The notes: generated by a model not told the origin, from the sequence alone. DNA of 64,000 nt from Polynucleobacter sp. UK-Mo-2m-Kol15 (GCF_018881505.1 NZ_JACVQC010000001.1:975927-1039926); one strand, 5' to 3'; positions 8,403 through 17,998 are shown, counted from the first letter of the stretch. A program made the numbers and translations.

Positions 8403-8969
8403 ATGAACGTTAATACAGCAGTAAAAGCAGCCCTAAATACCTTGGTTGATATTGCATCTCATTCCAATAGTATCCAACCAGTTACAGGCTTGGAACTGGC
8501 ACAGCGCCAGAAATTGTCACTAAGTAGAATAGAGCTGTTGCTTAGCGCCTTACGTGCTGCAGGCATCGTGAAGGGTACAAAGGGTCGAAATGGAGGCTAT
8601 ACGCTCTTGCAAGATCCTCGAATGATCACCATCAAAGATGTAGTGCTGGCCATGAATTACATCAAAAAGCGCAAGGTTGAGGCTTGTGATATCGCTCATG
8701 AGCTATATCAATCCCTAGAGGCTTATATGCTCAGCTGCATGGCAAATGTTAGTCTCTCCGATGCCATTAAAGATTATGTACCTCGTTTTAGCGAGACTAA
8801 AACTCTCCCAGTACCTCATACTTTTACTTATTCGGAGATAAGAGTTGATAAGCAAGCTAAAGGTGAGGTTCAAACGGTAATTAAGAGGCCATTTAAGAAA
8901 GTAGCCGATGTGCCATTAGGGCCAAACTCCATTTTTAGCTTTGGTGACTATCTCCATAAAGTAGGATAA
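8403..8969 (+). CDS. Rrf2-family transcriptional regulator lacking the Fe-S cysteines
   Basis: The 188-aa protein aligns with the Rrf2/IscR winged-helix fold: VKAALNTLVDIASHS, GLELAQRQKLSLSRIELLLSALRAAGIVKGTKGRNGGYTLL, then IKDVVLAMN, collinear with IscR at 30169. The region that holds three cluster cysteines in IscR has here only a single Cys (EACDIAHEL) plus one further on (LSCMANVSLSDAI), so a [2Fe-2S] cluster of the IscR type is unlikely. A C-terminal extension of about 55 residues ends GPNSIFSFGDYLHKVG, which parallels the extended tail of this genome's IscR. The target genes are unknown. Confidence 0.82.
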   Translation: MNVNTAVKAALNTLVDIASHSNSIQPVTGLELAQRQKLSLSRIELLLSALRAAGIVKGTKGRNGGYTLLQDPRMITIKDVVLAMNYIKKRKVEACDIAHELYQSLEAYMLSCMANVSLSDAIKDYVPRFSETKTLPVPHTFTYSEIRVDKQAKGEVQTVIKRPFKKVADVPLGPNSIFSFGDYLHKVG

Positions 8970-8983
8970 AAACAAGGCTCCAT

Positions 8984-9457
8984 ATGATGAAGGCAAAAAA
9001 GTTAAATTTAGCTAGCAAGATGTTGATCTCCATCATGATTTCAATATCGCCATGGGTGACTTCTTTCGCTGCAGATAGCGCCCCGACTAAATCTGATCCT
9101 GCCTGGCTAACAGATTCTCGTGCCAGCATTAAATCCAATAACTATGAGCAAGCAATAAAGCAGTTGCAGTCAGCAAATGAAGTCAATTCCTCGGATTGGA
9201 ATAATCTCATGGGATATAGTCTGCGCAAAAAGCAGCCACCAGATTTAGTGTCATCTGAAAAGTATTACCAGGCCGCTCTAAAGATTGATCCAAACCATAG
9301 GTCCGCATTAGAGTATTACGGCGAGCTGCTTTTAATGAAAAAGGATTTGCCTGGCGCTGAAGCTATATTGGCTAGACTAGACAAAGCTTGCTTCTTCGGT
9401 TGCGAAGAGTACCGTGACCTTAAAGAAAGTATTGCGAAGTATCAAGGTAAAAAGTAA
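8984..9457 (+). CDS. Exported tetratricopeptide-type protein
   Basis: The 157-aa protein starts with a signal peptide (basic MMKAKKLNLASKM, hydrophobic MLISIMISISPWV, cleavage near SFAADS) and continues with helical repeats: YEQAIKQLQSANEVNSSDWNNLMGYSLRK, SEKYYQAALKIDPNHRSALEYYGELLL and LPGAEAILARLDKACFFGCEEYRDL. These are TPR-like, suggesting a periplasmic or membrane-anchored protein-interaction module. It lies 14 bases after the Rrf2-like gene, so the regulator may be co-expressed with it. The nuclease fusion gene begins 13 bases downstream. Confidence 0.75.
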   Translation: MMKAKKLNLASKMLISIMISISPWVTSFAADSAPTKSDPAWLTDSRASIKSNNYEQAIKQLQSANEVNSSDWNNLMGYSLRKKQPPDLVSSEKYYQAALKIDPNHRSALEYYGELLLMKKDLPGAEAILARLDKACFFGCEEYRDLKESIAKYQGKK

Positions 9458-9470
9458 TTCCTTAACCCGC

Positions 9471-10880
9471 ATGTCATTAGGTGAGCATGAATTTCCCCCA
9501 TTAGCATTTGTTGATATTGAGACTACGGGATCTCATTTTGAGCGTGATCGCATTACTGAAATAGGTATCCAATCTCTGATTGATGATCAGCTAGAGACTT
9601 GGGAAAGCCTTATTAATCCCCAAGCATTTATTCCACAAAATATTCAAGCCTTGACCGGGATCCGTCCGGATATGGTGAGAAGGCAGCCTGCTTTTGATGA
9701 TTTGGCGACAGAGATTGCGCGACAACTAGAGGGTAAGATTTTTATAGCCCATAACGCACGATTTGATTATGGTTTTTTGAAGGCATCATTTAAGCGTGTG
9801 GGCATCGACTTTAAACCTAAAGTACTTTGCACCGTAAAGCTCTCTAGACTCCTATTCCCAGAGCAGGCTAGGCACAATCTTGACACCATCATTAGCGCAC
9901 ACGGCCTTAAAGTGAGCGCACGACATCGCGCACTTGGTGATGCAGATTTGTTACTCCAGTTTTGGCGAGTTTGCGAAGCAAAGCTAGGGCGTGAGGCGCT
10001 GCTTAAAGCAGTTAACCAGCTCATTGGCAATGCAAGCTTGCCGCCTAATATTGACAAAGCCCTGGTGGACTCTATTCCTGAGAAACCGGGTTGCTATATT
10101 TTGTATGGCGAGAATCAGGTGCCACTCTATATCGGCAAGAGTATTTCATTGCGTAGTAGGGTAATGGGACATTTTCAGGGTGCACTATCTCAGCGCAAGG
10201 AAATGAAGCTCTCTTTACAAATCAGGGATATCGATTGGATTGAAACCAGCGGAGAGTTAGGGGCGCTCATTCTGGAATCGCGGCTAATCAAGGAACGTAT
10301 GCCTAGCCTGAACATAAAATTACGCCGCTCTAAGGATCTCTGTGCTTGGAAGTTAGTCTTAGACGAGTTTGGCGTGCTAACTCCACAGCTCGTTGGTCAT
10401 CGGGAACTAGATCCTGGTATTCAAAAAAACTTGTTTGGTCTGTTCTACAGCAAAAGAGAGGCCAACGGCTACCTCAAAGCGATAGCAAAAAAATATCGAC
10501 TATGTGAAGCGTTACTGGGTTTAGAGAAGCGTATTGAAGGTAAAGCTTGTTTTGGTTATCAAGTAAAACAATGTGGGGGCGCGTGCATTGGTTGCTCCCC
10601 TATCGAGTTACATAATCTCCAGCTGCAGACTGCCTTGGAGTTATTTCAGGTTCAAGTGTGGCCTTATTCAGGACCCGTTGCAATTAGAGAGGGGGGTCAT
10701 ATGCACGTTGTGGATCGCTGGCGTTATTTGGGCACGGCGATTAACGAAGCAGAGCTTTATGAATTGGCAGACTCTGGTGAGGCTGAGTTTGACCTGGATA
10801 TCTACAAGATCCTAAAAAAAGCGCTATCAGGAAGCTTTAAAAACCAGGTGATTCCTTTGATGCTCCAGGATCCTGCGTAA
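9471..10880 (+). CDS. DEDDh 3'-5' exonuclease fused to GIY-YIG (Cho/UvrC-N-like) nuclease
   Basis: The 469-aa protein joins two nuclease modules. Residues ~10-175 form a DnaQ-type exonuclease: FVDIETTG with the first Asp/Glu pair, IFIAHNARFDYGF, and HRALGDADLLLQFW. Residues ~200-290 form a GIY-YIG domain, PGCYILYGENQVPLYIGKSISLRSRVMGHF, as in UvrC and Cho, followed by a region with a Cys cluster (QCGGACIGC). Homologous fusions are known in betaproteobacteria and actinobacteria; incision plus end trimming in repair is the likely role, but activity is inferred. ATG 9471 is chosen over an upstream frame start inside the preceding gene. Confidence 0.87.
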   Translation: MSLGEHEFPPLAFVDIETTGSHFERDRITEIGIQSLIDDQLETWESLINPQAFIPQNIQALTGIRPDMVRRQPAFDDLATEIARQLEGKIFIAHNARFDYGFLKASFKRVGIDFKPKVLCTVKLSRLLFPEQARHNLDTIISAHGLKVSARHRALGDADLLLQFWRVCEAKLGREALLKAVNQLIGNASLPPNIDKALVDSIPEKPGCYILYGENQVPLYIGKSISLRSRVMGHFQGALSQRKEMKLSLQIRDIDWIETSGELGALILESRLIKERMPSLNIKLRRSKDLCAWKLVLDEFGVLTPQLVGHRELDPGIQKNLFGLFYSKREANGYLKAIAKKYRLCEALLGLEKRIEGKACFGYQVKQCGGACIGCSPIELHNLQLQTALELFQVQVWPYSGPVAIREGGHMHVVDRWRYLGTAINEAELYELADSGEAEFDLDIYKILKKALSGSFKNQVIPLMLQDPA

Positions 10881-10901
10881 GTCGAATTTCCGAACCACTG
10901 A

Positions 10902-11156
10902 TTAGGTTTGAAAAAACCCTAACTTTGCTGATCTCGGAAGTTTCTTCAATCTAGCCTCCGCCTTTGAGGCCTCAGATCGGTCGGGGTGCTCTTGAGTAGC
11001 CAAAAGGACGACTGGTCTGCGAGCCCTCGTATAGCGAGCGCCATCACCCGAATTATGGGCTGCTAAACGATGCTCCAAGCGGTTTGTAATGCCGGCGTAA
11101 TAGCTACCATCAGAACACTCGAGGAGATAAACAAGCCAGGTCAAAATAGGTATCAA
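10902..11156 (-). CDS. Small GIY-YIG nuclease family protein (UPF0213-like)
   Basis: This 84-aa protein is almost entirely a minimal GIY-YIG domain: LVYLLECSDGSYYAGITNRLEHRLAAHNSGDGARYTRARRPVVLL ending ASKAEARLKKLPRSAKLGF, the pattern of the UPF0213/YhbQ group. The start used is TTG 11156; a second in-frame TTG at 11144 (before TWLVYLL) is equally close to the family N-terminus. It is convergent with the exonuclease/GIY-YIG fusion and separated from it by 21 bases, so two GIY-YIG proteins sit side by side. YhbQ-type proteins are implicated in DNA processing; the substrate here is unknown. Confidence 0.85.
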   Translation of the reverse strand: MIPILTWLVYLLECSDGSYYAGITNRLEHRLAAHNSGDGARYTRARRPVVLLATQEHPDRSEASKAEARLKKLPRSAKLGFFQT

Positions 11157-11181
11157 TTCGCTTAAAAAGAGGTCTAACAGA

Positions 11182-11209
11182 CTTGAAATTACTAAGAATG
11201 TCCCTATAT
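11182..11209 (+). promoter_or_regulatory. Sigma-32 (RpoH)-type heat-shock promoter for clpB
   Basis: CTTGAAA at 11182-11188 and CCCTATAT at 11202-11209 are separated by 13 bases, closely matching the RpoH consensus (CTTGAAA, 11-16 bases, CCCCATnT). The element lies 50 bases before the clpB start, where a heat-shock promoter is expected. Use by RpoH is inferred from the match. Confidence 0.78.
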
Positions 11210-11258
11210 TCTATAGATATAAATACATAAAAATAGATTGAGTAGATAGGACTTAAAA

Positions 11259-13853
11259 ATGAGAATAGATAAATTAACTACGAAGTTTCAAGAGGCGCTG
11301 AGCGAGGCGCAAAGTCTTGCTTTGGCAAAAGATAATCAATATATCGAGCCAGCCCATTTATTGCTAGCAATGCTGCGTGACTCGGATGGCGCTGCTAAGA
11401 GCTTACTAACTCGCGCCGGTGTCAACATATCTGGCCTTGAGAAGGCTACCGAAAGATTGATTGGTAATCTCCCTGAGGTACAGGGCACCAGTGGTGAGAT
11501 ACAGGTTGGTCGTGATTTGAGCAATTGGCTCAACTTATGTGAGAAAGAGGCCAATAAGCGCAATGATCAATTTATTGCTGGCGAACTATTTTTGCTGGTT
11601 GTAGCCGATGACAAGGGTGAGTTGGGCAAGATCGCTCGTGAGAATGGTTTAAATCGTAAATCGTTAGAGGCGGCTATTGATTTAGTACGCGGAGGAGAGT
11701 CAGTGAATAGTGCGGATGCCGAAGGTCAACGTGAAGCCTTAAAAAAATATACTGTCGATTTAACCGAGCGCGCTCGCATGGGTAAGCTCGATCCCGTTAT
11801 TGGTCGTGATGATGAAATTCGTCGCACCATTCAGATTCTGCAGCGCCGTGGCAAAAATAATCCAGTACTGATTGGTGAGCCGGGCGTAGGTAAGACTGCC
11901 ATCGTGGAGGGTTTAGCCCAGCGCATTATTAATGGTGAAGTTCCTGAAACCCTGAAGAATAAGCGTGTCTTGGTTTTGGATATGGCACTTTTGTTGGCTG
12001 GTGCTAAGTACCGTGGTGAATTCGAGGAGCGCCTCAAGGCTGTTCTAAGTGATGTGGCTAAGGATGAAGGTCAAACCATCATTTTTATTGATGAGATTCA
12101 TACGATGGTGGGTGCTGGTAAGGGTGATGGTGCTATGGATGCTGGCAACATGCTCAAGCCCGCTCTAGCGAGAGGTGAATTGCATTGTATCGGCGCGACT
12201 ACTTTAGATGAATATCGTAAGTACATCGAGAAGGATCCTGCGCTTGAGCGTCGCTTTCAAAAGGTGATGGTCGAGGAGCCCAGTGTTGAGGCAACTATTG
12301 CCATCTTGCGTGGATTACAAGAGCGTTATGAGCTTCATCATGGCATTGAGATCACCGACCCCGCAATTGTTGCTGCCGCAGAGTTGTCTCACCGCTACAT
12401 TACAGACCGTTTCTTGCCAGATAAAGCGATTGACCTCATTGATGAGGCTGGTTCACGTATTCGTATGGAGATCGATTCCAAGCCAGAAGTAATGGATAAA
12501 CTTGAACGCCGTCTTATTCAACTCAAGATTGAGCGCGAAGCTGTTAAGAAAGAAAAAGACGAGGCCTCACAAAAGCGCCTTAGCTTGATTGAGGATGAGA
12601 TCAAGCGCTTGGGTGCTGAGTACGCTGACCTGGAGGAAATCTGGAAGGCAGAAAAAGGTGCTGTATTGGGCGCAGCTCACCTCAAAGAGGAGATTGAAAA
12701 AGTCCGGGCTGATATCAATAAGTTGCAGCGTGATGGTAAGTTGGAGCAGGTTGCTGAATTGCAATACGGCAAACTACCAGAGCTCGAAGCGAAGTTGAAG
12801 TCTGCTGCCGCTGCTGAAGCAAAGGGCGATAAAGACGGTGTAGTGAAGAACAAACTCCTGCGTACTCAAGTAGGCGCAGAAGAAATTGCAGAGGTAGTTT
12901 CTCGGGCTACAGGTATTCCAGTGTCGAAGATGATGCAGGGCGAGCGTGACAAGCTCTTGAAGATGGAAGAGTTATTGCACAAGCGCGTGGTTGGACAGGA
13001 AGAAGCTATTCGCGCAGTATCTGACGCCATTCGTCGCTCCCGTGCTGGTCTGGCTGAAGAGAATCGTCCTTATGGCTCATTCTTATTCTTGGGACCTACT
13101 GGTGTTGGTAAGACTGAGCTTTGCAAAGCCTTGGCCGGTTTCTTATTTGATAGCGAAGACCACTTGATTCGTATCGATATGAGTGAGTTCATGGAGAAGC
13201 ATAGTGTTGCTCGCTTAATCGGTGCGCCTCCAGGTTATGTGGGTTACGAAGAAGGTGGTTACTTAACCGAACAAGTACGTCGCCACCCATATAGCGTCAT
13301 CTTGTTTGATGAGATTGAGAAAGCGCATCCAGATGTCTTTAACGTACTCTTGCAAGTTTTGGATGATGGTCGCCTAACCGATGGTCAAGGTCGTACCGTG
13401 GACTTCAAGAACACCGTCATTGTGATGACTAGTAATATCGGGTCGCATCTGATTCAGTCGATGACAGATAAGAAGCAATCGGAAATTAAGGATGCAGTAT
13501 TTGAAGAATTAAAGAATCATTTCCGTCCTGAGTTCTTAAATCGTATTGATGAGATCGTCGTATTCCATGGTTTGGATAAAGGCAATATCGCTAACATCGC
13601 AAAGATCTTGCTCAAGAATTTGTCGGATCGCTTGGCCAAGGTTGATATGCAGATGGAGGTCAGCGATGCTGCTCTGAGCAAGATTGCAGAAGTTGGCTTT
13701 GATCCTATATTTGGGGCCAGACCACTGAAGCGTGCAATTCAGCAATATATTGAAAACCCAGTCTCCAAGATGATCTTGGAAGGCAAGTTCGGCCCTAAAG
13801 ATACCGTTCCCGTGGGCGTCGACAAGAAGGGCGATTTCAGCTTCGATAAGTAA
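11259..13853 (+). CDS. clpB: ATP-dependent chaperone ClpB
   Basis: ClpB is the hexameric AAA+ disaggregase that works with DnaK to rescue aggregated proteins. The 864-aa protein has the full layout: Clp N-domain (about 1-145), first AAA module with Walker [14 protein letters not shown] (about 206) and [12 protein letters not shown], the long coiled-coil middle domain (about 400-520), second AAA module with [14 protein letters not shown] and [13 protein letters not shown], and a C-terminal D2-small domain with [11 protein letters not shown] sigma-32-like promoter precedes it, so heat-shock induction is likely. An MFS gene follows after 47 bases. Confidence 0.98.
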   Translation: MRIDKLTTKFQEALSEAQSLALAKDNQYIEPAHLLLAMLRDSDGAAKSLLTRAGVNISGLEKATERLIGNLPEVQGTSGEIQVGRDLSNWLNLCEKEANKRNDQFIAGELFLLVVADDKGELGKIARENGLNRKSLEAAIDLVRGGESVNSADAEGQREALKKYTVDLTERARMGKLDPVIGRDDEIRRTIQILQRRGKNNPVLIGEPGVGKTAIVEGLAQRIINGEVPETLKNKRVLVLDMALLLAGAKYRGEFEERLKAVLSDVAKDEGQTIIFIDEIHTMVGAGKGDGAMDAGNMLKPALARGELHCIGATTLDEYRKYIEKDPALERRFQKVMVEEPSVEATIAILRGLQERYELHHGIEITDPAIVAAAELSHRYITDRFLPDKAIDLIDEAGSRIRMEIDSKPEVMDKLERRLIQLKIEREAVKKEKDEASQKRLSLIEDEIKRLGAEYADLEEIWKAEKGAVLGAAHLKEEIEKVRADINKLQRDGKLEQVAELQYGKLPELEAKLKSAAAAEAKGDKDGVVKNKLLRTQVGAEEIAEVVSRATGIPVSKMMQGERDKLLKMEELLHKRVVGQEEAIRAVSDAIRRSRAGLAEENRPYGSFLFLGPTGVGKTELCKALAGFLFDSEDHLIRIDMSEFMEKHSVARLIGAPPGYVGYEEGGYLTEQVRRHPYSVILFDEIEKAHPDVFNVLLQVLDDGRLTDGQGRTVDFKNTVIVMTSNIGSHLIQSMTDKKQSEIKDAVFEELKNHFRPEFLNRIDEIVVFHGLDKGNIANIAKILLKNLSDRLAKVDMQMEVSDAALSKIAEVGFDPIFGARPLKRAIQQYIENPVSKMILEGKFGPKDTVPVGVDKKGDFSFDK

Positions 13854-13900
13854 TATCGCTGTATTTCAACAGGAACCTCCTGTGCTATTAAACTCGGTAC

Positions 13901-15139
13901 ATGACTGATGCCCTGAAAAGTAGGCGCGCCAGTGATGTCCGGGTTATTGGTCTTATTAGCCTGGCTCACGGTAGCTCCCATTTCTTCCATTTAATTCTGC
14001 CACCCATGTTCCCATGGTTAAAGGCGGAATTTGGTTTTAACTATGCCGAACTTGGTCTGCTCATGACCATTTTCTTTGTAGTCTCTTGTATTTTTCAAGC
14101 GGCTTCTGGTTTTTTAGTGGATCGCATTGGTGCTCGACCCGTACTTTTTGTGGGATTGGGTTTACTGGTGTTAGCAGCGCTAGTCTATTCACAAAGTAAT
14201 GGTTATGTGATGTTGGTACTAGGTGCCATTATTGCGGGTTGCGGTAATGGAGTCTTTCATCCTGTGGATTACACGCTGATTAACCACAAAGTTTCACTAC
14301 TGAATTTGCCTTACGCTTACTCCATCCATGGAATTTCTGGTTATATCGGCTGGGCCGCCGCTCCGGCATTTATGGTTACCATTGCGACGATTGCAGATTG
14401 GAGAGCGGCATTTTTATCTGCCGCGGTCTTGGAGGTGATGATTCTGGTGATTCTTTGGCTTAATCGAGCCACTTTGGTGGATGATGTGCAGGCTAGGCGA
14501 GATGAGACGGTGGCCAGTCATCTTTTGAGTAATCCGAGCGGTACACCGATGAGCACTTTTCATTTCCTGAAGTTACCAGTGGTTTGGCTCTGTTGGATCT
14601 TCTTCTTTTTTACTATGGCGGCTACGACAGGGCTGCAATCTTTTTCACCAACTGTGCTGTTTCAAATCTATGACATCGATGTGAGCACAGGTAATTATTA
14701 TTTAACGCTGATGTCATTGGGTGGTGCGGGAGGGACTTTATTTGGCGGGTATATAGCTACTAAATTAAAACTACCCGAGCGCATCATCACATTCTGTTTC
14801 GCTATCAATATTGCTATGGGTCTTTTATTAGCCACCGGCTTGGTGCCAGTTGAGTTGATCGTGATTGCCTTTATCGTAATCGGTCTTGGTATGGGTATCG
14901 CTGCTCCATCACGCGATTTGATGGTTCGATCTGCAACACCCTCGGGCTCATCGGGTAGGGTGTATGGAGTTGTATATTCAGGTATTGATTTAGGTGCTGC
15001 ACTAAGTCCACTTGTCTTCGGAATCTTTTTGGACGTGGGCTTGCCGAAGCTTTTCTTTGTCGGGATTGCGGTACTTCAGTTGATGATTATCTTGATTGGA
15101 TTTAAGGTTGCCACCATCAGCAATCCCAGGACTGCCTGA
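13901..15139 (+). CDS. Major facilitator superfamily transporter
   Basis: The 412-aa protein is an inner-membrane carrier with about 12 hydrophobic segments in two halves. The early motif GFLVDRIGARPVLFVGLGLL between segments 2 and 3 is the MFS motif A loop. The N-terminus LISLAHGSSHFFHLILPPMFPWLKAEFG resembles the fosmidomycin-resistance (Fsr)-like group, where a conserved His-rich first helix occurs, but the substrate cannot be assigned. It lies between clpB and aceA on the same strand. A small inverted repeat (ACAGGA-ACC-TCCTGT at about 13869) upstream contains no T-run, so read-through from clpB is possible. Confidence 0.85.
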   Translation: MTDALKSRRASDVRVIGLISLAHGSSHFFHLILPPMFPWLKAEFGFNYAELGLLMTIFFVVSCIFQAASGFLVDRIGARPVLFVGLGLLVLAALVYSQSNGYVMLVLGAIIAGCGNGVFHPVDYTLINHKVSLLNLPYAYSIHGISGYIGWAAAPAFMVTIATIADWRAAFLSAAVLEVMILVILWLNRATLVDDVQARRDETVASHLLSNPSGTPMSTFHFLKLPVVWLCWIFFFFTMAATTGLQSFSPTVLFQIYDIDVSTGNYYLTLMSLGGAGGTLFGGYIATKLKLPERIITFCFAINIAMGLLLATGLVPVELIVIAFIVIGLGMGIAAPSRDLMVRSATPSGSSGRVYGVVYSGIDLGAALSPLVFGIFLDVGLPKLFFVGIAVLQLMIILIGFKVATISNPRTA

Positions 15140-15338
15140 AAGATAGATTTTTTCATAATGTGGAAAGACATTACCGCACGTAAAATGCAGTGCAACATTT
15201 TATGTTGAGACTTCTCTCACCCCTTGGATAACCATTTCATATAATAAAATATTTAACTTAAGTCATTGATTTATTTGAGATAATTATTTTCAATAAATAC
15301 TCAAATAGTTCTTGCATGCTTTTTCCTGGCGCCTAAAC

Positions 15339-15368
15339 TCTTATATAAGACATAAGACTTCTATGTCT
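15339..15368 (+). promoter_or_regulatory. Palindromic elements upstream of isocitrate lyase
   Basis: The 267-base gap before aceA holds a perfect 12-bp palindrome TCTTATATAAGA (15339-15350), immediately followed by an inverted repeat AGACATA (15348-15354) / TATGTCT (15362-15368). A third, separate inverted repeat, CAACAT-TTT-ATGTTG, lies at 15193-15207. The TATATAA core may also serve as a -10 element. Glyoxylate-shunt genes are strongly regulated by carbon source in related bacteria, so these are plausible regulator sites; the regulator is unknown. Confidence 0.5.
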
Positions 15369-15406
15369 AAATATTTGAAGTAATTGTTTAACTTAGGGAG
15401 AAAATC

Positions 15407-16705
15407 ATGGCAGATCGCAAAGCAGAAATCGAAGCTCTTCAAAAAGACTGGGATACCAATCCACGTTGGAAGGGGATTACTCGTGGTTACACGGCAGAGG
15501 ACGTTGTACGTCTTCGTGGCTCATTGAAGATTGAGCACACATTGGCAAAGCATGGTGCAGAGCGTCTTTGGGAGTTGGTGAATAACGAAGCGTATGTTAA
15601 CTGTTTAGGCGCTTTAACTGGTGGCCAGGCAATGCAACAAGTTAAAGCTGGCGTTCAGGCTATCTACCTATCTGGTTGGCAGGTTGCTGCTGACGGTAAC
15701 TCTTATGCAGCCATGTATCCAGATCAATCTTTGTATCCAGTCGATTCAGTACCGAAGATGGTTGAGCGTATCAATAACTCATTCCAACGTGCCGATGAAA
15801 TCCAGACAGCCAAAGGTATTAACAAAGGCGATGCTGGATATATCGAGTATTTCGCTCCAATCGTTGCTGATGCTGAAGCTGGATTCGGGGGTGTATTGAA
15901 TGCATTTGAGTTAAGCAAAGCATTGATCAAGCAAGGCGCTGCTGGTGTTCACTTCGAAGACCAATTGTCCTCTGTGAAGAAGTGTGGTCACTTGGGCGGT
16001 AAAGTATTGCTGCCTACAGCTGAGTCAGTTCAGAAATTAATTTCTGCACGTTTGGCTGCCGATGTAATGGGTGTTTCAACGATTATTTTGGCTCGTACCG
16101 ATGCTGAAGCTGCTGATTTGTTGACCTCCGACTACGATGCAAATGACAAGCCATTCTTGACTGGCGAGCGCACTCCAGAAGGCTTCTATAAGACACGCAA
16201 AGGCTTGGATCAAGCAATCTCACGTGGTTTAGCATACGCTGCATATGCCGATATGGTTTGGTGTGAAACTGGCACACCGGATTTGGATTTTGCTCGTCAG
16301 TTTGCTGAAGCAATTCGCTCCAAGTTCCCAGGCAAAATGTTGGCCTATAACTGTTCACCATCTTTCAACTGGAAGAAAAACTTGGATGACGCAACGATTG
16401 CTAAGTTTCAACGTGAATTAGGTGCAATGGGCTATAAGTATCAGTTCATCACATTGGCTGGTATTCATTCTATGTGGTACAACATGTTCGACTTGGCTCA
16501 GGATTATATGAAGCGCGGTATGACTGCTTATATTGAGAAAGTACAAGAGCCAGAATTTGCTGCTCGCGATCGTGGTTACACCTTCGTATCTCACCAGCAG
16601 GAAGTTGGTACCGGTTACTTTGACGACGTAACTACTGTAATTCAGGGTGGTAAGTCTTCAGTAACTGCCTTAACTGGCTCTACAGAAGAAGAGCAGTTCC
16701 ACTAA
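15407..16705 (+). CDS. aceA: Isocitrate lyase
   Basis: Isocitrate lyase splits isocitrate into glyoxylate and succinate, the first step of the glyoxylate shunt needed for growth on acetate or fatty acids. The 432-aa protein has the catalytic signature [13 protein letters not shown] with Cys193, and the upstream [15 protein letters not shown] metal/substrate loop. The C-terminus FH is usual. A ribosome site GGGAGA precedes ATG 15407. A long regulatory gap lies upstream and an intrinsic terminator follows at 16751, so it is a single-gene unit. Malate synthase is not in the window. Confidence 0.98.
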   Translation: MADRKAEIEALQKDWDTNPRWKGITRGYTAEDVVRLRGSLKIEHTLAKHGAERLWELVNNEAYVNCLGALTGGQAMQQVKAGVQAIYLSGWQVAADGNSYAAMYPDQSLYPVDSVPKMVERINNSFQRADEIQTAKGINKGDAGYIEYFAPIVADAEAGFGGVLNAFELSKALIKQGAAGVHFEDQLSSVKKCGHLGGKVLLPTAESVQKLISARLAADVMGVSTIILARTDAEAADLLTSDYDANDKPFLTGERTPEGFYKTRKGLDQAISRGLAYAAYADMVWCETGTPDLDFARQFAEAIRSKFPGKMLAYNCSPSFNWKKNLDDATIAKFQRELGAMGYKYQFITLAGIHSMWYNMFDLAQDYMKRGMTAYIEKVQEPEFAARDRGYTFVSHQQEVGTGYFDDVTTVIQGGKSSVTALTGSTEEEQFH

Positions 16706-16750
16706 GGAATTCTTAAGTAGCAAGTAGTAGCGGCACTATCGATACTACCG

Positions 16751-16794
16751 CGGCACCTAAATGACCCCACAAGGGTGACTTAGGTGCCGTTTTC
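16751..16794 (+). terminator. Intrinsic terminator after aceA
   Basis: CGGCACCTAA (16751-16760) pairs perfectly with TTAGGTGCCG (16780-16789), with an inner ACCC/GGGT pairing in the loop, followed by TTTTCGTTT. This is a textbook rho-independent terminator ending the aceA transcript. Confidence 0.92.
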
Positions 16795-16809
16795 GTTTAC
16801 ATTGTTCCC

Positions 16810-17250
16810 ATGACTAATTGCGTACTTTGTAAAGATGAGCTAAAGCCCGAAGAGGGTCAATTAATTTGGCGTGGTGATGACTGTCGAATTATTCTGATGA
16901 ATGACCCCGAGTTGCCTGGTTTTTGCCGAATAATTTGGAATCATCATGTTGCCGAAATGACTGATCTCACCTATGGCGAGCGTGAGCATCTGATGACCCT
17001 AGTGTTTGCCGTGGAGGAGGCGGTACGACATGTGATGCATCCCGACAAGATGAATGTTGCGGAGCTGGGAAATATGGTTCCCCATATTCATTGGCATGTC
17101 ATCCCTAGGTATAAAGATGATGCATTCTTTCCTGGTTCGGTTTGGTCCAATAAAATCAATCAAACCCCGGCACTAGCGTTGGAAGCTCGTATGCAAAAAT
17201 TAAAAGACTTGCCTGCTGCCATAAGAGAGGCGATCTCTAGATTAAATTAA
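16810..17250 (+). CDS. HIT-family nucleotide hydrolase/transferase
   Basis: The 146-aa protein carries the histidine triad HIHWHVIPR (His92, His94, His96), where the last histidine is the nucleophile in nucleotide phosphoramidases and dinucleotide hydrolases. An N-terminal CVLC pair (Cys4, Cys7) recalls the zinc-binding start of HIT proteins. The middle has the helix EREHLMTLVFAVEEAVR typical of the family. The substrate is not determinable. It starts 16 bases after the aceA terminator and is probably its own transcript. Confidence 0.9.
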   Translation: MTNCVLCKDELKPEEGQLIWRGDDCRIILMNDPELPGFCRIIWNHHVAEMTDLTYGEREHLMTLVFAVEEAVRHVMHPDKMNVAELGNMVPHIHWHVIPRYKDDAFFPGSVWSNKINQTPALALEARMQKLKDLPAAIREAISRLN

Positions 17251-17326
17251 GTTAGTATTTATGGGTTCTGTATAGGATCAGTAGTGTAGAGAGATAACAA
17301 TAAAAAAGTAAAACTGGAGACAATGA

Positions 17327-17998
17327 GTGATTCAAAAAATAATGCCTAACGTAGTAGAGGCTTTGAAAGATATTGGCGATGGTTCAACCATTCTCATATC
17401 GGGCTTCGGAGGCGCTGGCTTGCCGATATTTCTGTTGGATGCTTTGCTTGAGCAGGGCGCAAAGAATTTGACCTTAGTCAGTAATAATGCAGGTAATCAA
17501 GGCGTTGGAATTGCTAAGCTAATAGCTGGCGGCAGGGTGAAAAAAATGATTTGCTCATTTCCGCGTCAGCCAGAATCGGGAGCTTTTGATGAGCTTTATC
17601 GGGAGGGAAAAATTGAGCTTGAATTAGTTCCTCAGGGCACTTTAGCAGAGCGCATTCGTGCTGGTGGAGCGGGAATCGGTGGGTTTTTTACGCCCACTGG
17701 ATTTGGTACTGAACTAGCAAAAGATAAAGAGTGTCGAGATATCGATGGCATTAATTATGTTTTCGAAAAAGCGATTCAAGCGGACTTTGCATTAATTAAG
17801 GCAGATAAGGGTGATCGCTGGGGGAATTTGGTATATCACGGCACGGCTAGGAATTTCGCTCCGATTATGGCAACCGCTGCGAAGTGCAGTATTGCTCAAG
17901 TCAATCAAACTGTACAGTTAGGTGAATTAGATCCAGAGGCAATTGTGACCCCTGGTATTTTTGTTAAGCGAATTGTTTTAGTGGGGAATAAATCATGA
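17327..17998 (+). CDS. 3-oxoacid CoA-transferase subunit A
   Basis: This is the alpha subunit of a class I CoA-transferase (SCOT/PcaI type), which moves CoA from succinyl-CoA to a 3-oxoacid. The 223-aa protein has the CoA-binding motif ISGFGGAGLP and VSNNAGNQGVGIAKL near the N-terminus and GGFFTPTGFGTELA at about 125. I use GTG 17327 because GGAGA lies eight bases upstream and the nearby ATG at 17323 is in another frame. Its stop overlaps the start of subunit B (ATGA). The natural 3-oxoacid (acetoacetate or 3-oxoadipate) cannot be told from sequence. Confidence 0.92.
   Translation: MIQKIMPNVVEALKDIGDGSTILISGFGGAGLPIFLLDALLEQGAKNLTLVSNNAGNQGVGIAKLIAGGRVKKMICSFPRQPESGAFDELYREGKIELELVPQGTLAERIRAGGAGIGGFFTPTGFGTELAKDKECRDIDGINYVFEKAIQADFALIKADKGDRWGNLVYHGTARNFAPIMATAAKCSIAQVNQTVQLGELDPEAIVTPGIFVKRIVLVGNKS

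Noticed and set aside
13869..13883. Terminator after clpB (ACAGGA-ACC-TCCTGT)
   Set aside because: The stem is short and lacks a following T-run, so it is not a convincing intrinsic terminator.
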